49,766 nucleotides of DNA from Syntrophorhabdaceae bacterium (GCA_028698615.1 JAQVWF010000017.1:1-49766), one strand, 5' to 3'; positions 40,331 to 49,070 are shown, counted from the stretch's first letter. Notes: generated by a model from the letters alone, not told the origin. Translations and numbers: made by a program.

Positions 40331-41391
40331 GTGTCATCTTCCATCTTGCCCCTTTCTTCCTCGGAATACCTGAATATATCGAAGACGGAGACGAAGAGGG
40401 CAAGGACAAGAGGGCCAAGGATGAGCCCGATGAAACCGAAGAACTTGATGCCCCCAAGGATGGCAAAGAATATCGCCACTGTGGGCATTTTCATTTTGCC
40501 TTTGATGATGAGGGGCCTGAGTATGTTGTCAACGGAGCTTATGGCCAGCACCCCGACGAGAATGAGGATTATACCTTTTACATACTGGGCCTGGAAGAAA
40601 AGATAGATGACCATGGGGCCCCAAACGATAAAGGTTCCCACCGCGGGAATAAAAGATGCGATAAACATGGCGAGACCCCAAACCATGGGAGAGCGAATAC
40701 CGAGAAGGGCAAAGGCGATGCTGCCAATGACCGCCTGGGACATTGCGACGACCACACCCCCGTAGATGGTGGATACGACGATATCCTTTGTCTGGCGGAG
40801 AAGCCGGGTGCGCTGTTTCCTGGAAAAGGGCATGAAACTCCCCATCTTTTCAATGAATGATGGACCGTCCTCAAGAAAAAAGAAGATGGCCAGGAACATG
40901 AAGATGAAATTGACGCTGCCGACGACAATGTTGCCGAACCCTGCCTTTATGAGACCCGTCGACTCTCTCGCCGTGTACACGATGCTGTCAGTCACGGTCT
41001 TGTAGAATTCCGCTTCCGTCGTCCGGAGGACGACGATGAGCTTTTGAACTACCGTGCTGACGATGGGGTGGGCGAGAAAACCCTGGAGCAGGTTGCCGTC
41101 ACCTGTCTGGATGCGGTTCACAAGGGCGACCGTCTCCTGGGTGAGGAGATAGGCGAAATAGGAGAAAGGCCCGATGAGGATAAGAAAGATGGACAGAAGC
41201 GTCAGGATCGATGCAAGCGATCTGTACCTCACGTACTTAAGGATAAAGGCGTACAGGGGGTAGAAGATAAGGGAAAGCACGATCCCCCACATGATGGCGG
41301 ACAGAAAAGGGCTGAGGATCTCGTATGTAAGATACCCGAGCACGACAACGATGAACATAAGAACGAAACTGTAGAACCTGTTTTCCATCAT
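40324..41391 (-). CDS. AI-2E family transporter (PerM/UPF0118)
   Basis: The 355-residue membrane protein has about eight helices and the family core IASFIPAVGTFIVWGPMVIYL, VDNILRPLIIKGKMKMP and FGFIGLILGPLVLAL. Members export AI-2 or exchange ions; the substrate here is unknown. Two adjacent ATGs (41391, 41388) follow a weak GGTGG site. It is convergent with the HD-GYP gene. Confidence 0.87.
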   Translation of the reverse strand: MMENRFYSFVLMFIVVVLGYLTYEILSPFLSAIMWGIVLSLIFYPLYAFILKYVRYRSLASILTLLSIFLILIGPFSYFAYLLTQETVALVNRIQTGDGNLLQGFLAHPIVSTVVQKLIVVLRTTEAEFYKTVTDSIVYTARESTGLIKAGFGNIVVGSVNFIFMFLAIFFFLEDGPSFIEKMGSFMPFSRKQRTRLLRQTKDIVVSTIYGGVVVAMSQAVIGSIAFALLGIRSPMVWGLAMFIASFIPAVGTFIVWGPMVIYLFFQAQYVKGIILILVGVLAISSVDNILRPLIIKGKMKMPTVAIFFAILGGIKFFGFIGLILGPLVLALFVSVFDIFRYSEEERGKMEDDTQ

Positions 41392-41471
41392 GGGTCCACC
41401 TGAATAGGGTTAAGGCTGCCCCCGTTCCCGGAGACAGCCTTAGGAAATAATGTCAGAGTGTCAATGTGGTC

Positions 41472-41774
41472 TTAGCCCTGTTTTTCTCTTTCGTATGCTT
41501 CCTTACCGGCCTCAACGGCCCTCGTGATTATGTTCTTCTCCTTGTCGACGAAGTCCTTGCCCTTATCGACAAAGGTCGTCGCCTTTTCCTTTACATGGCC
41601 CACGTATTCTTCAGCCTTATCCTTTGCATCCTCGGCCAAATCCTTGATGATCCTTCTCGTTTCCTGCCCGGTCTTCGGAGTTGTCAGAAGGGCCACTCCG
41701 GCGCCTATTATCCCGCCAAGAAAGAAGGAAAGAAGAACCGTACCTGCACTGAAACCGCTATCCTGCTGTCCCAT
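41472..41774 (-). CDS. YtxH domain protein
   Basis: The 100-residue protein has one N-terminal membrane helix (LSFFLGGIIGAGVALLTTP), followed by the YtxH signature TPKTGQETRR and a charged amphipathic helix rich in K and E (AEDAKDKAEEYVGHVKEKA). Such proteins are linked to envelope stress. AGGAGG lies 9 bases before the ATG. It follows the DUF948 gene by 17 bases, the usual pairing. Confidence 0.87.
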   Translation of the reverse strand: MGQQDSGFSAGTVLLSFFLGGIIGAGVALLTTPKTGQETRRIIKDLAEDAKDKAEEYVGHVKEKATTFVDKGKDFVDKEKNIITRAVEAGKEAYEREKQG

Positions 41775-41791
41775 ACACTACCTCCTCTTTT

Positions 41792-42187
41792 TTATCGCTG
41801 CGTCCTGCCTCTGGAGCACGCATTCCTCAAAAAATAAGTTACACCCGCTCTTATCCCGGCTTTCAGCCCCCTTGTTTCATTGACCGACGCCGCGGCGGCA
41901 TCTTTTACTGCAAAACTTACCTCGTTGATAGCCTCTCCGATTTGCCTCACGGAACCCGAGACATACCGAGCGTCGTCCGTTACCGTGCCCACGTCATCGG
42001 TGATCTTCCTGACGCTTTGCAAGGTCGTCTGCAATTCCTCCAGCGTAGGCCGGAGGGTTTCCTCCGTGGTTGCGATGAACCGGTCCAGTGATGCCACCGT
42101 TTTCTTGAGAGTTATTATCATATGAACAACATACACGACGAGTACCACCACCGCCAGAGTAATGATACCCAGAAAAATATTATTCAT
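41792..42187 (-). CDS. DUF948 domain protein
   Basis: The 131-residue protein has one N-terminal membrane helix (LGIITLAVVVLVVYVVHMI) and a long helix with regularly spaced threonines and valines (TLEELQTTLQSVRKITDDV), typical of DUF948. Function is unknown; the gene forms an operon with the YtxH gene. GGGGGTGTC precedes ATG 42187. Confidence 0.85.
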   Translation of the reverse strand: MNNIFLGIITLAVVVLVVYVVHMIITLKKTVASLDRFIATTEETLRPTLEELQTTLQSVRKITDDVGTVTDDARYVSGSVRQIGEAINEVSFAVKDAAAASVNETRGLKAGIRAGVTYFLRNACSRGRTQR

Positions 42188-42406
42188 GACACCCCCTTCT
42201 CACCAAGATTGACCCCAGACGCCAATGTGGACGCTGCACTGTGTCCCGCGAACGAACTTACTACAGTATAATCATAATACCACATCAAGACAAGCTTCGG
42301 GTTTCAAGTTTAACCTTCGAATGGTGCGAAAGGCACAAAAGACGAGAGGCAGGCGGATTCTTCCCCCGGCGCATTAAAGGGGGATCCGCAACGGCTCATC
42401 CTTTGC
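42188..42406. other. Spacer between divergent genes
   Basis: It contains the DUF948 promoter and the left arm (GGTTTCAAGTTTAA, from 42300) of the TGAAAC heptamer repeat. No gene is supported. Confidence 0.4.
42265..42293 (-). promoter_or_regulatory. Sigma-70 promoter of the DUF948-YtxH operon
   Basis: On the minus strand TTGTCT (42293-42288) and TATACT (42270-42265) are separated by 17 bases, about 80 bases before ATG 42187. Confidence 0.6.
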
Positions 42407-42407
42407 C

Positions 42408-42450
42408 TGAAACTTGAGACTTGAAACCTGAAACCGTCTTTCCATATAAT
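42408..42450 (+). promoter_or_regulatory. Four tandem TGAAAC-type heptamers with an embedded promoter
   Basis: TGAAACT, TGAGACT, TGAAACC and TGAAACC follow one another at 42408-42435. TTGAAA at 42421-42426 within the array stands 18 bases before a perfect TATAAT (42445-42450), giving a strong promoter for the flavoprotein gene. Confidence 0.6.
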
Positions 42451-42520
42451 AAGGCAGCAAAGAAGGGGCCATGGTATATTTTGTCCCGTGACCTGGAACC
42501 TGTCTCTGAGGAGGACATGA

Positions 42521-43066
42521 ATGAAAAACGCGGTGATCCTTTTTGGGAGTCCCCGGAAGAAAGGTAATACGGTCGAATTGGCCCGGGCCATGTCAAATAC
42601 ACTGAAAGACAGGGGATGGGGTGTCAGGACGCTTTATCTCAACGACCTCAATATCCGGCCCTGCCAGGGTTGTTATGCTTGTCTTCCCGGCGGCGTCTGC
42701 AAGATCAATGACGACATGAGGGATGTCCGCAAGTATATCATGGAGTCGGATCTCATTGTTTACGCGACCCCGATATACTGGTTCGGCCCCTCAGGACAGT
42801 TGAAGCTCGTCATGGACCGGTCCATGGCTTTCATGGACGAGAACTTTGGCTCCCGCATAGAAGGGAAGAAAGCCGTTACCCTGACGACATTCGGCGACGA
42901 GGATATGGATTCCTGCCGACCTGCGATCGATATTTTCCGGAAGACCTTCGACCTCCTCAAGGTGACCTACGCGGGACAGGTCGACGTACCCGGCTGCCAG
43001 CCGCAAGGGGGCGTCAAACAGGAATACATAGACAGGACGAAGGCGCTCGCCGAATCACTGGCATGA
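42521..43066 (+). CDS. Iron-sulfur flavoprotein (flavodoxin-like FMN reductase family)
   Basis: The 181-residue protein has the flavodoxin-like FMN site GSPRKKGNTVELA near residue 9, PIYWFGPSGQLKLVMDR near 88, and the compact cluster motif CQGCYACLPGGVC (CX2CX2CX5C, about 48-60) as in archaeal and anaerobe Isf proteins. It should carry one FMN and one 4Fe-4S cluster and act in one-electron transfer or O2/peroxide defence. GAGGAGG lies 8 bases before the ATG. It overlaps the TtcA-like gene by ATGA, so it may supply electrons for that enzyme's cluster chemistry. Confidence 0.87.
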   Translation: MKNAVILFGSPRKKGNTVELARAMSNTLKDRGWGVRTLYLNDLNIRPCQGCYACLPGGVCKINDDMRDVRKYIMESDLIVYATPIYWFGPSGQLKLVMDRSMAFMDENFGSRIEGKKAVTLTTFGDEDMDSCRPAIDIFRKTFDLLKVTYAGQVDVPGCQPQGGVKQEYIDRTKALAESLA

Positions 43067-43794
43067 ATATCCGCGGTCCCTTCTACTTCACCACGAAAAA
43101 GACCGGCAAGGCCATCTGGGACTACAAGATGCTCAACGACGGCGACAAGGTCATCCTTGCCGTCTCGGGCGGCAAGGACAGTCTGTGTCTTCTCAAGATA
43201 ATGCAGGAGCGCCTGAAATTCGTCCCCATCAATTACGAACTCATCGCCTGCCATGTGGACATGGGTTTTCCCTGGGTCAATACGGACATACTCGCCGACT
43301 ACTTCGAAAAGGAGGGTCTTTCCTACATCATCGCACGGCCTCCCGAGGCATGGAAGGGGCAAGAGGAGGATTTCGACTGTTTCTGGTGCAGCTGGAACCG
43401 GCGCAAGGCCATCTTCGATCTCGCGGGTGACATCGGCGCGAACAAGATCGCCTTCGCCCATCACATGGACGACATCATAGAAACGATGCTGCTCAATCTT
43501 TTTTTCCAGGGCGAGATCGGAACCATGATGCCCTATCAGGAGATGTTCGACGGGGAACTGGCCATCATTCGCCCCCTGGCCTATGTCGAAGAGAAGGAAC
43601 TCACCCGCCTCGCCAGGATCCTGGACCTCCCCGTCATCGCCTCGTCATGTCCCCGCGGGGACACCTCGAAGCGGAGCCTCGTCAAAGGCATCGTCGCCGA
43701 CCTCAGGCAGCACAACCGCAACGTAAAGAAGAACATCTTCAGAAGCCTCGCCAAGATCCGCAAAGAATACCTCCCGGAAATCGCACCGAAGTGA
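43063..43794 (+). CDS. TtcA-like tRNA thiolation PP-loop ATPase
   Basis: The 243-residue protein has the PP-loop LAVSGGKDSLCLL near 37, CFWCSWNRRKAIFDLA near 107 and HHMDDIIETMLLNLFFQGE near 130. TtcA uses ATP and a 4Fe-4S cluster to make 2-thiocytidine 32 in tRNA. The two cysteines of CFWC plus SSCPRGD near 192 could hold the cluster. It differs in detail from E. coli TtcA (CSWN for CSRL), so the exact modification is not certain. It is the second gene of a coupled pair with the Fe-S flavoprotein. Confidence 0.85.
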   Translation: MNIRGPFYFTTKKTGKAIWDYKMLNDGDKVILAVSGGKDSLCLLKIMQERLKFVPINYELIACHVDMGFPWVNTDILADYFEKEGLSYIIARPPEAWKGQEEDFDCFWCSWNRRKAIFDLAGDIGANKIAFAHHMDDIIETMLLNLFFQGEIGTMMPYQEMFDGELAIIRPLAYVEEKELTRLARILDLPVIASSCPRGDTSKRSLVKGIVADLRQHNRNVKKNIFRSLAKIRKEYLPEIAPK

Positions 43795-43881
43795 GTGACA
43801 AACGAATAACCAATGACCAAAGAAGAACCAGCAGCTGTATCATTGTTTGGTTATTGTCGGCTTTCCTGGTCACCGGTCACT
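43795..43881. repeat. Inverted repeat of AATAACC/GTGACC heptamers between convergent genes
   Basis: AGTGAC, then AATAACC-AATGACC-AA (43805-43820), faces TTTGGTTATT (about 43846) and TGGTCAC-CGGTCAC-T (43867-43881). It resembles the element at 40233-40330 in unit sequence, arm order and position between two gene 3' ends. Confidence 0.6.
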
Positions 43882-43885
43882 CCCG

Positions 43886-44287
43886 TCATTTCAGATTCGG
43901 CAGCAGGCGGTCAAACACCCAGAAGCTGATGACGAGGACCAGAGCGACGATATAAAGATGGGGCAGAACACGTCCGACGCCCGGGGGGGCCTTCTTAAGC
44001 CAGCGGGCGGGGATAATGCTTACGATGACCACGAAGAGAAGGAAGAAGCAAAAAGGATTATAAGCGGCGGCGTCTCCGGGGTTGCCCGCGATAAGGCTGA
44101 GCATGGCGCGGGTCATGCCGCAGCCGGGGCAGGGGATGCCCGTGAGCGCCTCGAAGGGACAGAAGACGGGGAGGGTGCCGACGAGTTTCTCGGCGGAGAC
44201 GATCCCCGTCGTGTTAACGAAGACAAACGCCAGGAGAAGGGCGATAAGGGCGAGGGCCGCTTTCCTGGGGATGAGATAATGCTCCAT
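43886..44287 (-). CDS. DUF2752 membrane protein
   Basis: The 133-residue protein has about three membrane helices and the family motif FEALTGIPCPGCGMTRAMLSL with the CPGCG cysteines. The function of DUF2752 is unknown. It begins one base after the DUF4234 stop, so the two are translated as a pair. Confidence 0.85.
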   Translation of the reverse strand: MEHYLIPRKAALALIALLLAFVFVNTTGIVSAEKLVGTLPVFCPFEALTGIPCPGCGMTRAMLSLIAGNPGDAAAYNPFCFFLLFVVIVSIIPARWLKKAPPGVGRVLPHLYIVALVLVISFWVFDRLLPNLK

Positions 44288-44288
44288 C

Positions 44289-44867
44289 CTATTTGCCGAA
44301 GATCTTGTTTATGGCATTCTGCTGGATGGCGTCGGTGACGATGTTGAGGCCGATTATCGCGAGGATGAGACTGAGGACGGGCAGGTCCCTGGATTGTGGG
44401 AAGCCCCGTTTGTCCTGGGCTTCTACGATACCCTGGGCCATGTAATACTCGTAGTAAATGTTAAAGAGGCTGCAGGTCACGATGGTCAGAAGGAACCAGA
44501 GCCAGAAATTATACCGCTGTTGTCCGAGAAGGTAATTGATGGCGCGCATCTGCCGGGCCTGCCAGAAGAACCAGTAGATGCCGCATGTGATGACGGACAG
44601 GATGATGTCGAGGGCGATGTTCGATGAAAAGGAGCCTGTGTCGGGCTCGGGAAGGGGAGAGTCAAAGGTCCTGCCCTGGCTTACATCCCCGTAGGGGGCC
44701 CCTATGGATTTCCCGCATGCGGAGCAGAAGAGCGCCCCGGATGCTATCTGGACGCCGCAATGGGGGCAGGTCACTATGCCGGGTTCCGCTGCGCCCAGTT
44801 CTTTTCCGCATTTTATGCAAAAATGTGATCCCTCCGGATTCTCGTTACCGCAGTTCCCGCACCGCAT
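44289..44867 (-). CDS. DUF4234 membrane protein with two zinc ribbons
   Basis: The 192-residue protein begins with two zinc ribbons (CGNCGNENPEGSHFCIKCGK and CPHCGVQIASGALFCSACGK), followed by a linker and a DUF4234 domain with about three helices (ILSVITCGIYWFFWQARQM, FWLWFLLTIVTCSLFNIYY). Its function is not known. AAGGAGG precedes the ATG. It forms an operon with the DUF2752 gene. Confidence 0.87.
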   Translation of the reverse strand: MRCGNCGNENPEGSHFCIKCGKELGAAEPGIVTCPHCGVQIASGALFCSACGKSIGAPYGDVSQGRTFDSPLPEPDTGSFSSNIALDIILSVITCGIYWFFWQARQMRAINYLLGQQRYNFWLWFLLTIVTCSLFNIYYEYYMAQGIVEAQDKRGFPQSRDLPVLSLILAIIGLNIVTDAIQQNAINKIFGK

Positions 44868-44960
44868 GGCGTACCTCCTTCCGAATTTTTCCGATTGTAC
44901 CAGCGGTGCCTGAAATTGTAAAGCGAAAGACGATTATGTTGCCGCCTTCAACCGCCTCGA

Positions 44961-46236
44961 TCACGACCAATGGTCAAGGGAAAGCAAAAAAGCACACAGG
45001 TTGCGCCTGTTGTTGTTCAGGTTCAGTTTTTTTCTAATGTTATACCTGTGAACCTCAACGGCCCGACGGGATATGTGAAGTGATTCGGCAATCTCTTTTG
45101 TTTTCCTGCCGTCCTTGATCAGGCTCGCAATATGCATTTCCGTGGGCGTAAACCCAAAATGACTGATATTCTTCAAGAACGGTGAAATGATGTTGTTCAG
45201 GTTGTTTTCAATGATCTCCATGAACATTTTTTGTCTGATATTGAGATTCATTTTTTGCATTTTGTTAATGTAGGGGAAGACCAGTGTTTTGACGTTGAGG
45301 ACAATGTTATCCTCAAGTTCCTGTTTGTTCTCTTCAATGTGCCTGGCCAGCGCTTTCAAAGCTATATTTGCTTCCTCAAGATGCTGAGATTTGAAGCGAA
45401 GTTCTTCCTCTCTCCTCTTCAATGCTTCCTCTGCCAGTTTGCGATTTGTTATGTCTCTCAGGTACGACAGCAGCGCGAAATCCCCAAAGTACTTTATGGC
45501 AGAAACAGATACCTCAATATATATAACCGTTCCATCTTTGCGGATACCCTTGAACTCGTATCGTGATGGGCTTCTTGCGCCCCCCTTTGCTGTAGGTGGT
45601 CACCATTTCTTGATCGTCGGGGTGCACCGTGATAGTGATCGGCTGTCCCACGATCTCCCCGATATTTTCGTATCCGAACATCTTAAGGAATTTCTCATTC
45701 ACATAGAAATGCAGACTGCCCTTTGTCAGGGCAACACCGTCATTCGATTTCTCAATAGCGATCCGGTAACGCTCTTCCGATTCCCTCAACAGCGTTTCAG
45801 CATTTCTCCGCTCTGTTATATCACGGCCTTCGGCAATCAGAAAAACTGCCTTGCCCTCCTTGCCCAATACGGGTTTTAAGGAAAAATCGAAATAATGAAG
45901 GGCGCCGTCCGAAGAGCGGTGAGTGGCCTCGAAACGCTGGAGTCTTTGGTCTGCGGATTCCTTTACGGCATTCCGCAGCATATTCATCAGTTTCCTGGAA
46001 TGAGACCACCATGGCGTCATCCAGAACTTGCGTCCAATGACATCCTTTTCCTGAGCCCCGACGAACAGCAATGCGGCCCTGTTCACCTCCAATACGTCGC
46101 CGCCAGGCGTCAACAGGGCCATGAACTGAAACGTGAGGTCAAATATCGCACGAAATCTGCGTTCCCTTTCGAGAAGCTCTTCCCCTGACCTTCGGTTTTC
46201 ATTGATATTACACATAATCTGTGCACGTCCCTCCAT
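44961..46236 (-). pseudogene. PAS-PAS-LuxR regulator interrupted by a frameshift in a G6 run
   Basis: Two frames together make one gene. The first (46236 to about 45585) encodes two PAS domains (RFRAIFDLTFQFMALLTPGG; RYRIAIEKSNDGVALTKGSL). After AGCAAAGGGGGG (forward C6 at 45580-45585) the frame breaks; skipping one base restores RYEFKGIRKDGTVIYIEVS and leads to a helical linker and a LuxR-type helix-turn-helix (FTPTEMHIASLIKDGRKTKE, ISRRAVEVHRYNIRKKL) ending at 44961. Five G residues would restore the frame. This may be true decay, phase variation, frameshifting or a sequencing error. The part 44961-45422 has its own ATG and could be made alone. Confidence 0.75.
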
Positions 46237-46467
46237 TCCTGCGCCTGGTCATGATGCGTCTTGGACATCGGGGCTATGGAATAATGGTCGAACGATATCA
46301 TGTTTTACTTAATGAGGCCCCCCCATAATTGCATGAACAATTTTCGCGTCTGCACAATACTAATAATTCATATGTATTCCGTAGCAAGTTATTTGCTATA
46401 GCATTGTGTTTGCTTTTTGCATACAATTACGTGTTGCTTTCGTAGGAAAGCCATAGACCAAACATGT
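46237..46467. other. AT-rich spacer between divergent signalling genes
   Basis: About 230 bases, clearly more AT-rich than the flanks, with no gene seen. It probably holds divergent promoters, but I cannot fix them with confidence. Confidence 0.4.
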
Positions 46468-46483
46468 CGGGGGAACGTTTCGC

Positions 46484-47116
46484 TTGAGTGAAGAACACTA
46501 CCGCTCTTTTGTCGACCTGAGTCCCGACATCATTTATCGCCTGGACAAGGAAGGACGGATAGTGTTCATTTCCAACGCCGTAAGACAACTCGGCTATGAT
46601 CCGGACGAGCTTACGGGAAGGTTGTTCGAAGATATAGTCCATCCTGATGACCGAGGGCAAGCACCGGCTCACTTTGTGGAAAGACGTGTGGGCGATAGAT
46701 CCACCCGAAAAATGGAACTGCGCCTTGTTAAAAAGAACAGAATCGTCCAGAACTACTCTCTTGCCGAGGTCACCGTTGAGCTTTCTTCCAAGGGGAAATG
46801 GGATGTTCCCGATGCCGACATATCAAACCCGGGGAAACGCTTTCTGTACTCGCAGGGTATCGCCCGGGATATTACCGAACGGAAGCGCATGGAAGAGGAA
46901 CGGGAAGAACTTATTGTCGAACTCAAAGAAGCCTTATTCAGGGTCAAGACATTGAGCGGACTGCTTCCCATATGCAGTCACTGCAAGAAGATCCGCAATG
47001 ACACGGGTCGTTGGGAACAATTGGAAGATTACATAAGACGGCATTCGGAAGCAGAATTCAGTCATGCCCTTTGTCCGGAATGCGCAAGAAAGACATATCC
47101 AGACTATTTCAAATGA
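46484..47116 (+). CDS. PAS protein with C-terminal CxxC...CPxC module
   Basis: The 210-residue protein has one PAS domain (YRSFVDLSPDIIYRLDKEGR, PDELTGRLFEDIVHPDD), a short coiled coil, and a C-terminal module LLPICSHCKKIRNDTGRWEQ followed by LEDYIRRHSEAEFSHALCPECARKTYP. The module has four cysteines in two pairs, so it could bind zinc. The same module ends the protein at 49071. There is no kinase or DNA-binding domain. The start is TTG 46484 with GGGGGAA 9 bases upstream; no in-frame ATG is available. Confidence 0.8.
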   Translation: MSEEHYRSFVDLSPDIIYRLDKEGRIVFISNAVRQLGYDPDELTGRLFEDIVHPDDRGQAPAHFVERRVGDRSTRKMELRLVKKNRIVQNYSLAEVTVELSSKGKWDVPDADISNPGKRFLYSQGIARDITERKRMEEEREELIVELKEALFRVKTLSGLLPICSHCKKIRNDTGRWEQLEDYIRRHSEAEFSHALCPECARKTYPDYFK

Positions 47117-47161
47117 AAAAGCATCAAATCGGGCACAGTTCGCCCTGAGGGAGCCTGTTCC

Positions 47162-48799
47162 ATGACCTTTGCAGAAGATACGGAACGAAAAGAGCATAAA
47201 GAGACCATCAAGCAAAGGGAAGAGATATATCAAGCATTGATCGAGTCAACGGATATCGGTTTTGTGGTCCTCAATGCCAGGGCCGCCGTCGTGGACGCCA
47301 ACGTTACATATGTCAGCCTTGCAGGCCACCGCTGTATCAGAGACATCCTTGGAAAGAACATCTTTGAATGGACGGCGCCGCACGATCGGGACAGGCTCGC
47401 TCAAGAACTGATGATATGCCTGGAGAAAGGTTCTGCACGGAACCTCGAGATCGATCATACGGACAGGAAGGGCAGCGTCACGCCGGTCGAGATCAACTCC
47501 ACGCGTATCAATACCGATTCTGGAAATAGCATCGTCGCTTTTTGTCGCGATATTTCAAACCGCAGACGTATCGCAGGAAGACTCAATTATGAACTCGAAA
47601 AAGTTTCAGCCCTTACAGAAAGCACTCCATTTGGGCTGATGGTCATCGATAAACGGGGGAATCTCAAATATATCAACAACAAGTTCAAAATAATATTCGG
47701 ATATGAGATCGAAGATCTTCGGGATGGAAGGACATGGTTCCGAAAGGCATATCCCGATCGGGACTATCGGCACAGGGTAATTTCCACCTGGGTCGAATGC
47801 GCGGGAAGATTCTTGAAGCCCGGCGAAGCCGGGGAGAGAAAACCCTATACGTTTACCGCGGTCTGTAAAGACGGCTCGAAAAAGATGATCAACTTTATCC
47901 CCGTACAGCTCAGCAGCGGTGATACCCTCATTAGCTGCGAGGACATCACCGCCCGAAAGCTGATGGAAAAAGAGAAGATGCAGCTTGAGGCGCGGATGCG
48001 CCAATCAGAAAAGATGGAAGCCATCGGAAAACTGGCCGGCGGCATTGCCCACGACTTTAACAACATCCTTTCCGTTCTGCTGGGCCATGCCGGTTTTCTG
48101 AAGATGAAGATCCGGGGAGACGATCCGCTGAAAGCCCGTGTGGCGCAGATCATCGATGCAATTGAAAAGGCCTCGAGCTTCACCAGGAGTCTCCTTGCCT
48201 TCAGCCGGAAACAGGACGTCGTGCTTCAACCGGTTCAGATCAATGCCGTGATCAGGAAGGGCATATACGTTCTGGCCGCGCTGCTTCCGAAAAATATCCA
48301 GCTCGAGATGTTGCTCGACGCTCAGGATGAGACGATCCTGGCGGATATATCCAAGATCGATCAGGTCATGATGAATCTGATCGCAAACGCCCGCGATGCC
48401 ATGCCGCAAGGCGGGAAGATCACCATTGAATCGAAAAAGGTCACCCTGGACAAGAGATTCCAGGAGCTGCATGGATACGGCGCCCCGGCGGAGTATGTCC
48501 TGATCACCGTTGCCGACACGGGCACCGGCATGGATGAGGGTGCAAAAGACAAGATATTCGAGCCCTTCTATACCACGAAGAAAACGGGGGAGGGAACAGG
48601 TCTTGGCCTTGCCATTGTTTACGGCATAGTGAAGCAGCATAATGGATATATCAACGTTTCCAGCGAGCCGAACAGGGGAACGACTTTTAATGTCTATTTC
48701 CCTGTAGAAACGCCGGAGAAGCCCGAGAGATCGATGAGCCATTCATCTGAGGCGAAAGTCAACAACGCTGATGCTGATGAAGGGCCCCCTGCGTTTTAA
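47162..48799 (+). CDS. PAS-containing sensor histidine kinase
   Basis: The 545-residue protein has two PAS domains (about 20-140 and 150-265), a dimerisation domain with the H-box LAGGIAHDFNNILSVLLGHAG near 297, and a GHKL ATPase domain with NLIANARDAMP, VADTGTGMDE and GEGTGLGLAIVYGI. There are no membrane helices, so it senses a cytoplasmic signal. Kinases of this DFNN type usually carry a C-terminal receiver; here the protein stops soon after the ATPase domain with a short acidic tail, and no receiver is found downstream in any frame. It starts 45 bases after the PAS-CxxC gene and is probably cotranscribed. Confidence 0.87.
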   Translation: MTFAEDTERKEHKETIKQREEIYQALIESTDIGFVVLNARAAVVDANVTYVSLAGHRCIRDILGKNIFEWTAPHDRDRLAQELMICLEKGSARNLEIDHTDRKGSVTPVEINSTRINTDSGNSIVAFCRDISNRRRIAGRLNYELEKVSALTESTPFGLMVIDKRGNLKYINNKFKIIFGYEIEDLRDGRTWFRKAYPDRDYRHRVISTWVECAGRFLKPGEAGERKPYTFTAVCKDGSKKMINFIPVQLSSGDTLISCEDITARKLMEKEKMQLEARMRQSEKMEAIGKLAGGIAHDFNNILSVLLGHAGFLKMKIRGDDPLKARVAQIIDAIEKASSFTRSLLAFSRKQDVVLQPVQINAVIRKGIYVLAALLPKNIQLEMLLDAQDETILADISKIDQVMMNLIANARDAMPQGGKITIESKKVTLDKRFQELHGYGAPAEYVLITVADTGTGMDEGAKDKIFEPFYTTKKTGEGTGLGLAIVYGIVKQHNGYINVSSEPNRGTTFNVYFPVETPEKPERSMSHSSEAKVNNADADEGPPAF

Positions 48800-48882
48800 C
48801 CCGCCGGGTCCCGAGAACATAAAACGTAGAATATCGCGCCGCCCGTTGATTCCCGCAATAGAGCATGATCGTTTTGCCTTGA

Positions 48883-48903
48883 ACCACCATGGCTGCTGGT
48901 GGT
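48883..48903. other. Short hairpin in the spacer after the kinase gene
   Basis: ACCACCA-TGGCTGC-TGGTGGT is a perfect 7-bp stem, followed on the plus strand by AATAAAT but no T-run. The rest of the 48800-49070 spacer holds nothing I recognise. Confidence 0.35.
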
Positions 48904-49070
48904 AATAAATGAAAGGGATCATGTCACCATATAATCCATTTTCTTCCCACCATTCTGAACAGAATATTTCTTTTGACGTTCCCGACGTTTCGTTCTTGAG
49001 ACTTTACAGGGGTTCGCGCGGATCAAGGAATGAGCTTGGAATATAATTCCTGACCCAGGGAGGGTAAGCG

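Noticed and set aside
24970-42220. Recurring TTGACCCC octamer (near 24972 on the minus strand and 42211 on the plus strand)
   Set aside because: Too short and too few copies to call a repeat family; no shared flanks.
48797-48812. Similarity to the tRNA-Leu variable-arm region (TTTAACCCGC)
   Set aside because: Only about ten bases agree and no tRNA fold is possible; coincidence.
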